This document shows positions 57,773 to 64,000 of a stretch of DNA of 64,000 bases, piece by piece. The translations under genes and the position numbers were made by a program. This DNA is from Methylobacterium tardum. Its GTDB lineage: Bacteria > Pseudomonadota > Alphaproteobacteria > Rhizobiales > Beijerinckiaceae. The first letter of the stretch is position 1; the number at the start of each line of letters is the position of its first letter. The notes under the pieces are model-generated. The model was not told where the DNA came from and did no database searches. It was given only the letters and a program-made list of their open reading frames with translations. The DNA lies in the NCBI RefSeq assembly GCF_023546765.1, contig NZ_CP097484.1:4347501-4411500 (forward strand). Direction: 5' to 3'.

Positions 57773-59191
57773 ATGCGCCGCGAATGGCTCCTGGTCCTGG
57801 TGGCCCTGGGGCTGGCCGCGGTCGCGGCCGCGATCGTCTACCTGTCGCGGCCGAACACGCTGGTGGTCGCGGTCGGTCCCCAGGACGGGCCGGAAGCCGC
57901 GCTGATCGAGGCCTATGCCGGCGCCCTCGACCGGGCCCGCGAGGATGTCCGCCTCAAGGTCGTGCGCTATGGCGACGTCCGCGACAGCGCCATGGCCCTC
58001 CAGCGGAACAAGGCCGACCTCGCGGTGGTGCGGCCGGACGTCTTCCTGCCCGAGAACGGCCTGACGCTGGCGATCCTGCACGACGAGGCCCTCGTCATCA
58101 CCGCGCCCGAGGCAGTGGATATCGGCGACATCCCGGCGCTCGCCCGCAAGCGCCTCGGCATCGTCGTGCGCCACAGCGCCGACCTGCCCTTCCTCACGAA
58201 CCTGCTCTCCTTCTACGACCTCGTGCCCGACAACCCGGGCGAGGACGCGCCGGAGGACGGCCACGCCGCCGAGGCGGAAGCCGGCCACGTCGTCGTGGTG
58301 CCCCTGAAGGTCGGCGATGTCACCGCCGCGCTCAACGAGAAGCGCGTCGACGCGGTGGCGGTGATCGCCAGCCCGGCCTCCAAGGTCGCGGGCGCCGTGG
58401 TGCGGGCCGTCGAACTCGGCGCGCCGGAGCACAAGGTCGGCTTCGTCTCGATCCCCGACGGGGACGCGATCCTGCAGCGCTTCCCGGAACTGCAATCGGT
58501 GACCATCCCGGCCGGGACCTTCGGCGGCCGGCCCAAGCGCCCCGACGAGGAGGTCAAGACCGTCGGCGCCTCGTACCGCCTGATGGCGCGCGGCACGGTG
58601 AGCCGGGTCGCGGTCGCCTCGGCCACCCAGCACCTGTTCGAGTGGCGCTCGCGCCTCGCCTCCGCGGCCCCGGTGGCCAAGCTGATGAAGGCGCCGGACT
58701 TCGACACGACGGTGGCGGCGACCTCCGCACGGCTGCCGAACCACCCCGGCGCCGTCGACTATTTCGAGCGCGAGCAGCAGACCTTCCTCGACCGCTACGA
58801 GGATTACATCTACCTCTTCGCCTTCTTCGGCGGCACGATCGGCTCCGGCTTCGCCTGGATCGGGCAGCGGCTCGCCCGCAAGCGCCGGGAGCGCGTCGAT
58901 TTCGTCCTCGACCGCCTGCTCGACATCATGCGCGAGGTCCGCGCGGCGACCAGCAGCACCGAACTCGACGCCATCGCGATCGAGACCGACGGGCTGGTGG
59001 CGGACGTGGTCTGCTACGCCCGGGAGCGCAGCATCGATGCCCGCACGGTCAGCGCCCTGATCCTGGCGGTCGACGGAGTCCACGCCGCCATCGCCGACGC
59101 GCGGCGGCAGACCGGCGAGGCGGAACCGCCGGCGACCACCCGCAGGCGGACGGCCCGGTTGCTGGCCCTTGATCTGCCGGCTGCGGAATAG
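57773..59191 (+). CDS. TAXI-family TRAP solute-binding protein with C-terminal membrane segment
   Basis: 472 aa. N-terminal signal or anchor (LLVLVALGLAAVAAAIVYL), then a periplasmic binding fold: LVVAVGPQDGPEAALIEAYAGAL, NKADLAVVRPDVFLPENGLT, KRLGIVVRHSADLPFL and a long domain to residue ~330. Around 345-365 a second membrane helix (YLFAFFGGTIGSGFAWIG) is followed by a ~100-residue cytoplasmic helical tail. TAXI proteins usually feed a DctM-type permease, which is missing here. The tail might signal inside the cell. glnD follows 76 bp downstream. Confidence 0.85.
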   Translation: MRREWLLVLVALGLAAVAAAIVYLSRPNTLVVAVGPQDGPEAALIEAYAGALDRAREDVRLKVVRYGDVRDSAMALQRNKADLAVVRPDVFLPENGLTLAILHDEALVITAPEAVDIGDIPALARKRLGIVVRHSADLPFLTNLLSFYDLVPDNPGEDAPEDGHAAEAEAGHVVVVPLKVGDVTAALNEKRVDAVAVIASPASKVAGAVVRAVELGAPEHKVGFVSIPDGDAILQRFPELQSVTIPAGTFGGRPKRPDEEVKTVGASYRLMARGTVSRVAVASATQHLFEWRSRLASAAPVAKLMKAPDFDTTVAATSARLPNHPGAVDYFEREQQTFLDRYEDYIYLFAFFGGTIGSGFAWIGQRLARKRRERVDFVLDRLLDIMREVRAATSSTELDAIAIETDGLVADVVCYARERSIDARTVSALILAVDGVHAAIADARRQTGEAEPPATTRRRTARLLALDLPAAE

Positions 59192-59267
59192 TGACCCGCC
59201 CCGCGCGGACCGCGGAGGCGCCGCGCCCCATGGCTGGCGGCGTAGGCATATCATGCTAACGGGAGCC

Positions 59268-62060
59268 ATGTTCGATCCCGTCGCCGCCCTCGATACGGTC
59301 CTGGAGAACCTCGACCGCGAGGCTCGCGAGCCCACCAAGCTCCGGGCCGCGCTGGTGCCGCAGCTGCGCCGGGTGATCGAGGAGGGCCATCGCGCCGCTG
59401 AGGCGCAGCTCCTCGAAGACCGCAATGGGCTGCGCTGCGCCCAGAGCCTCTCGGCGCTCACCGACGCGGTGGTCCGGGCGATCCACGACGCCGTGGTCTG
59501 GCGGCTCTATCCGAACGACAACCCCTCCACCGGCGAGCAGCTCGCGGTGGTCGCCACCGGCGGCTACGGCCGGGGCACGATGGCGCCGGGCTCGGACATC
59601 GATCTGCTGTTCCTGCTGCCCTACAAGCAGACCGCATGGTCCGAGAGCGTCGTCGAGGGGATGCTCTACGTCCTGTGGGACCTGAAGCTGAAGGTCGGCC
59701 ACGCCACGCGCTCGGTGGAGGAGTGCCTGCGCGAGGCGCGGGCCGACATGACGATCCGTACCGCCCTCTTGGAGGCGCGGTACCTGTTCGGCACGCGGGT
59801 CCTGTACGAGGAGCTGGTGACGCGCTTCGACGCCGAGCTGGTGGTCGGCTCGGCCGCCGAGTTCGTGGACGCGAAGCTGCGCGAGCGTGACCTGCGCGTC
59901 TCGAAGGCCGGCTCCTCGCGCTACCTCGCCGAGCCCAACGTCAAGGACGGCAAGGGCGGTCTGCGCGACCTGAACACGCTGTTCTGGATCGCCAAATACA
60001 CCTACCGGGTGCGCGATCAGATCGAGCTCGTCAGCGCCGGCCTGTTCACGCCGGAGGAATACGCGCTGTTCGAGCGCTGCGACGAATTCCTGTGGCGGGT
60101 CCGCTGCCACATGCATTTCGCGACGAAGCGCGCCGAGGAGCGCCTGTCCTTCGGCCTGCAGCCGCGGATCGCCGAGCGCTTCGGCTACGAGGCGCGGGGC
60201 GGCCTGTCGGGCGTCGAGCGCTTCATGAAGGCGTATTTCCGCATCGCCAAGGATGTCGGCGATCTCACCGCGATCGTCTGCGCCGAGCTCGAAGCGCGCC
60301 ACGCCAAGCGCACGCCGGTGCTCGACCGCTGGATCGGTCGGTTCCGCGACCGGTTCCGCGCCACCGCCATCGAGGCGGAGGATTTCTGGATCGACCACGG
60401 CCGGGTGAACCTGCGGGCTGAGGACGCCTTCGAGCGCGACCCCGTCAACCTGATCCGCCTGTTCTGGCTCGCTGACCGGCACAACCTCGCAATCCACCCG
60501 GACGCCAAGCGCTTGGCCAACCGCTCGCTCCGGCTGATCAATCCGTCGCTGCGCGGGGACACGGAGGCGAACCGCCTGTTCCTCGACATCCTGACCTCCC
60601 GGAACGCCCCGGAGGAGGCCCTGCGCGAGATGAACGAGGCGGGCGTGCTCGGCCGGTTCATCCCGGATTTCGGCCGCATCGTCGCGATGATGCAGTTCAA
60701 CATGTACCACCACTTCACGGTCGACGAGCATCTGCTGCGCACGGTCGGCGTGCTGGCCGACATCGAATCGGGCCGGGTGCAGGAGACCTACCCGCTGGTC
60801 TCGCGCCTCGTGCACTCGATCCACAATCGCACGGCGCTCTACGTGGCGATCCTGCTGCACGACATCGCCAAGGGCCGGCCGGAGGATCACTCAATCGCCG
60901 GCGCCGCCATCGCCGAGAAGCTCTGCCCCCGCTTCGGCCTGAACCAGGCCGAGACCGAGACGGTGTGCTGGCTGGTCGAGCATCACCTGCTGATGTCCAT
61001 GACCGCGCAGAGCCGCGACCTCTCGGACGCCAAGACGATCGAGCGCTTCGCCGCGAGCGTGCAGAGCCTGGAGCGGCTGAAGCTCCTGACGATCCTGACG
61101 GTGGCTGATATCACGGCGGTCGGCCCCGGCGTCTGGACGGCGTGGAAGGGCACGTTGCTCCGCACGCTCTACGACGAGACCGAGGTCTACCTGTCGGGCG
61201 GCCATTCCGAGATCGCCCGCACCGACCGGGTGCGCCTTGTCCAGATGAGCCTGCGCGAGCAGCTGCCGGGCTGGGCATCGGAGGAGTTCGACGCCTACGC
61301 GGCCCGCCATGGCGAGGCCTACTGGCTCAAGGTCGACAGCACCCGCCAGCTCAAGAACGCGGTGTTCCTGCGCGACGCGCTGGCCGATGGCCGGACCAGC
61401 GCCACCGACGTCGCCCTCGACCCCGTGCGGGGGGTGACCGAGATCACCGTCTACTCGCCCGATCATCCGCGGCTGCTCGCGATCGTCACCGGAGCCTGCG
61501 CGGCCGCTGGCAGCAATATCGTCGACGCGCAGATCTTCACCACCACGGACGGCTTCGCCCTCGACACGATCTTCATCTCCCGCGCCTTCGAGCGCGACGA
61601 GGACGAGCTGCGCCGGACCAAACGCATCACGGCGGCGATCGAGCGGGCGCTGAAGGGCGAGATCAAGATCGCCGACCTCGTCGCCGACAAGCACCCGTCA
61701 ACCAGCACGCGCGCCAAGACTTTCCCGGTGCCGCCGGACGTGATCATCGACAACGCCCTGTCGAGCCGGGAGACCGTCGTCGAGGTCACGGGCCTCGACC
61801 GGCCCGGTCTGCTCTACGAGCTGACCACCGCCTTCGGCCGGCTGTCGCTCAACATCACCTCGGCGCATGTGGCGACCTTCGGCGAGCGGGCGGTCGACGT
61901 CTTCTACGTCACCGACCTCACCGGCACCCGGGTGACCCAGCCTGATCGGCAGGCCGCGATCCGCGGCGCCGTGATGGATGTGTTCGCCGGCGACGTCGCC
62001 GCCCTCAAGGCGGAGGGGCTGGAGGCCCTTGTCGCCGCCCCGCCGCCCCGCGAGGCGTGA
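59268..62060 (+). CDS. glnD: Bifunctional uridylyltransferase/uridylyl-removing enzyme
   Basis: 930 aa nitrogen sensor that adds UMP to PII proteins when nitrogen is scarce and removes it when glutamine is high. Start ATG 59268 has CGGGAG upstream; ATG 59253 is less well placed. Nucleotidyltransferase motif GGYGRG (98-103) and SDIDLL (109-114); HD domain near residue 530 with LLHDIAKGRPEDHS and EHHLLMS; two C-terminal ACT domains (about 720-800 and 835-920: DHPRLLAIVTGACAAAGSNIVDAQI and DRPGLLYELTTAFGRLSLNITSAHV). Standard length and order. Confidence 0.97.
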   Translation: MFDPVAALDTVLENLDREAREPTKLRAALVPQLRRVIEEGHRAAEAQLLEDRNGLRCAQSLSALTDAVVRAIHDAVVWRLYPNDNPSTGEQLAVVATGGYGRGTMAPGSDIDLLFLLPYKQTAWSESVVEGMLYVLWDLKLKVGHATRSVEECLREARADMTIRTALLEARYLFGTRVLYEELVTRFDAELVVGSAAEFVDAKLRERDLRVSKAGSSRYLAEPNVKDGKGGLRDLNTLFWIAKYTYRVRDQIELVSAGLFTPEEYALFERCDEFLWRVRCHMHFATKRAEERLSFGLQPRIAERFGYEARGGLSGVERFMKAYFRIAKDVGDLTAIVCAELEARHAKRTPVLDRWIGRFRDRFRATAIEAEDFWIDHGRVNLRAEDAFERDPVNLIRLFWLADRHNLAIHPDAKRLANRSLRLINPSLRGDTEANRLFLDILTSRNAPEEALREMNEAGVLGRFIPDFGRIVAMMQFNMYHHFTVDEHLLRTVGVLADIESGRVQETYPLVSRLVHSIHNRTALYVAILLHDIAKGRPEDHSIAGAAIAEKLCPRFGLNQAETETVCWLVEHHLLMSMTAQSRDLSDAKTIERFAASVQSLERLKLLTILTVADITAVGPGVWTAWKGTLLRTLYDETEVYLSGGHSEIARTDRVRLVQMSLREQLPGWASEEFDAYAARHGEAYWLKVDSTRQLKNAVFLRDALADGRTSATDVALDPVRGVTEITVYSPDHPRLLAIVTGACAAAGSNIVDAQIFTTTDGFALDTIFISRAFERDEDELRRTKRITAAIERALKGEIKIADLVADKHPSTSTRAKTFPVPPDVIIDNALSSRETVVEVTGLDRPGLLYELTTAFGRLSLNITSAHVATFGERAVDVFYVTDLTGTRVTQPDRQAAIRGAVMDVFAGDVAALKAEGLEALVAAPPPREA

Positions 62061-62148
62061 GCGCCGGGTTGATTTCGCCGCCCCCGGGCCAGATATCAGC
62101 GCCGGCTCCGATTGCCCCGAACCACCCTGCCCTGACGACTGAAACACG

Positions 62149-62778
62149 ATGACGAGCAACGACATGCCCCAGGATGACCAGCGCCAGACCACGGTCGAAG
62201 CCGGTGCCGGCGCGGCCCAGGATACGGCGCCCACAGGTCAGGGCGCCGAGGCGGCCTCCGTCGATCCTGTCGCAGAGGCCCTGGCCCTGCTTACCGCCGA
62301 GCGCGACGAGTTGAAGGACCGGATGCTGCGCACGCTCGCCGAGATGGAGAACCTGCGCCGCCGGACCGAGCGCGAGGTCGCGGATGCGCGCGCCTACGCG
62401 GTCACGAACTTCGCCCGCGACGTGCTCAACGTCGCCGACAACATCCGCCGCGCCCTCGACAGCGTCCCGGCCGACGCGAAGGCCACGGCCGACGGCGCGC
62501 TGAAAGGCCTGATCGACGGGATCGAGCTCACCGAGCGCGACCTCGGCAAGACCCTGGAGCGCCACGGGGTGAAGATCGTCGAGCCGCAGGGACAGAAGTT
62601 CGACCCGAACCGGCATCAGGCCATGTTCGAGGTGCCGAACCCGGAGGTGCCGGCCGGCACCGTCGTCCAGGTCGTGCAGGCCGGCTACGTCATCGGGGAG
62701 CGCGTGCTGCGTCCCGCCCTGGTCGGCGTCGCCAAGGGCGGCCCGAAGGCGGCCGCCAACCCGGCCGACGCCGCCTGA
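62149..62778 (+). CDS. grpE: Nucleotide exchange factor GrpE
   Basis: 209 aa DnaK co-chaperone. An acidic, disordered N-terminus (about 40 aa) precedes the long coiled coil ([56 protein letters not shown]) and the beta domain ([46 protein letters not shown]). Separated from glnD by 88 bp. It is probably heat-inducible, but no CIRCE or sigma-32 site was seen in that gap. Confidence 0.96.
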   Translation: MTSNDMPQDDQRQTTVEAGAGAAQDTAPTGQGAEAASVDPVAEALALLTAERDELKDRMLRTLAEMENLRRRTEREVADARAYAVTNFARDVLNVADNIRRALDSVPADAKATADGALKGLIDGIELTERDLGKTLERHGVKIVEPQGQKFDPNRHQAMFEVPNPEVPAGTVVQVVQAGYVIGERVLRPALVGVAKGGPKAAANPADAA

Positions 62779-62810
62779 TCGCGATCACCTGACCGAAACC
62801 GCGGCGCTCC

Positions 62811-63189
62811 CTACTGGCAGGGCAGCGCCGTGGCGAAGCTCGCGATGAACTGCGCCGTCTGGCGGGTCTGGGCCGGCGCCCGCGGATCGCGCGCCACCGT
62901 GGCCCGCCTCGACCTCGAGGCGCCGATTGCAGGCACAGCTCGTCAGGATGCCCGAAGCCGGGTCGGTCGAGCAGGCGTCGTGATGCGCGCAGGCGAGATC
63001 CAGCGCGTCGATCGGCGCATAGCCGGGGCCGCGGTTCCCCGGCCCGCAATAGTTCCCGTAGATCAGGATCGCGCCTCGGCCGGATGCGCTCGGCGGAACG
63101 ATCTCCTGTGCCCGCGCGCCCGCGGCACAGGCTGCGAGTCCAAGGACGAGAACGGCCAACTTGGTGAAGGTCGGGCTGGGAGCGATCAT
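62811..63189 (-). pseudogene. Secreted phospholipase A2-like gene with a one-base insertion
   Basis: From ATG 63189 a signal peptide (LAVLVLGLAACAAGARAQ) leads to the PLA2 calcium loop YGNYCGPG (44-51) and active site C67-AH-H70-D71-A-C73, the CxxHDxC form. After residue ~95 the frame runs into unlikely Gly/Arg/Pro sequence and stops at 62785. One extra G in the run near 62901-62908, if removed, gives instead ATVARDPRAPAQTRQTAQFI and ASFATALPCQ, ending at 62811. Either a fresh pseudogene or a sequence error. The intact protein would be about 126 aa. Confidence 0.75.
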
Positions 63190-63368
63190 GGCCGATCCTG
63201 TCGGAAATGTCTCCTGACACCGCGCGGCGACACCCGTGCGGCATCCGGCCCCGACGACCCGAACCAGCCGTGGACGCGATCGACCGGCCGAAGGATTCGC
63301 GGAGCCGAATGCCGGGCATAGCGCCTCACCACGGCCAAGCCGTCAAGGTCCGCCGCAGCTAATATTGA

Positions 63369-64000
63369 CTAGAATCGGTAATTCACCCCAGCCCTGACCA
63401 GAGCAAACCCTGAATCCTGTTTGCCGGCACCGTAATACGCCGGAACGCTGGCATTGTAATATGTCGATCCAGTGAAGCCACGACCGAGATGGATGTACAG
63501 CGCCTCCACTTTGGCGGAGAGTTTCTCGGTGAAGGCATACTCGATGCCGCCGCCCGCCGCGTAGCCGGTCCGATCGGTTCCGGGCAGGGTGTAAGGGTAG
63601 GACGCCGCGGAGGACGTGCGGGAACCGCCGCCATACGCGAAGCCGCCGGTTCCGTAGACGAGCACGCGGTCGAAGGCGTAGCCGAGCCGGCCACGGACGG
63701 TGCCGAAGTAGTCCAGGCTCGGCCGGACGCTGTAATACGGCGTCGTGCCGAGATAGGCGGCGTCCGCCTTGGCAAAGGACGTCCCCTGGATGTCGGTCTC
63801 GAAGCCGAGCACGAAGCCGGAGCCCGGCGTGAACTGGTAATTGTACCCGATCTGCCCGCCACCGGCGAAGCCGCCGGAGCTCTTGCCGCCGGTCACGGTG
63901 CCGTAGGTCGGGTCGGTGAAGCCGCTGCTGTCGGTGCGGAAGGCGTAGCCGGCATTCAGACCGGCGTAGAACCCTGTCCAGGTGAAGACCGGCAGCGGCG
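63369..64000 (-). CDS. Outer-membrane beta-barrel protein (Omp25/RopB type), 5' end beyond the window
   Basis: Reading leftwards from the window edge the frame is open: LPVFTWTGFYAGLNAGYAFR is the standard opening strand of this family after the signal peptide. It continues with alternating beta strands (FAGGGQIGYNYQF, FVLGFETDIQG, SLDYFGTVRGRLGYAFDRVLVYGTGGFAYGGG, GGGIEYAFTEKLSAKVEALYI) and ends VRAGVNYRF with a terminal phenylalanine, the signal for outer-membrane assembly. About 210 residues are visible; the signal peptide and start lie outside. Confidence 0.93.
   Translation of the reverse strand, partial: PLPVFTWTGFYAGLNAGYAFRTDSSGFTDPTYGTVTGGKSSGGFAGGGQIGYNYQFTPGSGFVLGFETDIQGTSFAKADAAYLGTTPYYSVRPSLDYFGTVRGRLGYAFDRVLVYGTGGFAYGGGSRTSSAASYPYTLPGTDRTGYAAGGGIEYAFTEKLSAKVEALYIHLGRGFTGSTYYNASVPAYYGAGKQDSGFALVRAGVNYRF

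Overview
The window is high-GC chromosomal DNA from an alphaproteobacterium, most likely Methylobacterium or a close relative. This rests on 5-aminolevulinate synthase (C4 haem route), UPF0262 and DUF2948 next to hisD, a lone Flp pilin, a four-cysteine cytochrome c of the methanol-metabolism type, a bacterial SWIB protein, BTLCP and IalB family proteins, and TTAA-N7-TTAA (CtrA-type) boxes. No rRNA, tRNA, CRISPR array, prophage or intact insertion sequence was seen. Coding is dense on both strands, with many 4-bp ATGA/GTGA overlaps.

Layout. 0-7 kb: the 3' part of purC, then a leftward operon of an IalB-like protein, a secreted unknown and two large GT2 glycosyltransferases; then a small secreted protein and a YgjP-type metallopeptidase. 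7-8.8 kb: isolated Tad pilus genes (prepilin peptidase, Flp pilin, a secretin-N-domain-only protein). 8.9-11.7 kb: a D-tartrate cluster (RraA-family protein, LysR regulator, TarD dehydratase). 11.8-17 kb: a phosphoesterase, then the leftward core block apt, rpmH, rnpA, yidC, engB, DUF423. 17.3-25.1 kb: suhB-like, hemA, murA, DUF2948, hisD, UPF0262 and a low-molecular-weight phosphatase. 25.2-27.1 kb: a patchy accessory stretch with a secreted unknown, a decayed chemoreceptor and a small lipoprotein. 27-31.3 kb: a BTLCP protease and a four-Cys cytochrome c share an upstream region with two perfect CtrA-type boxes; then a FIST protein translationally coupled to a hybrid histidine kinase (NosP/NahK-like). 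31.5-47 kb: transporters (DHA2 MFS, two further MFS, an ABC exporter), a frameshifted SDR, SWIB, DUF2721, two PRC-barrel proteins around a lipoprotein, glutaminase, Uma2, a PfkB kinase and an intact chemoreceptor. 47.4-57.6 kb: a quinone oxidoreductase, a hybrid histidine kinase, polA, then a coupled repair pair (radical SAM protein plus DUF4130-UdgX fusion) and recX. 57.7-64 kb: a TAXI binding protein, glnD, grpE, a frameshifted secreted phospholipase A2-like gene and the 3' part of an outer-membrane beta-barrel gene.

The most interesting points are the UdgX/DUF4130/radical-SAM repair module, the FIST-kinase pair, the doubled CtrA box, the D-tartrate cluster in which the RraA-family protein may decarboxylate oxaloacetate, and three families of about 90-145 bp palindromic intergenic repeats. 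Decay is visible as a frameshifted SDR, a frameshifted phospholipase, a chemoreceptor remnant, a HepT-like tail and a further unnamed gene remnant. Function calls come from reading motifs and remembered family features; no database search was run.
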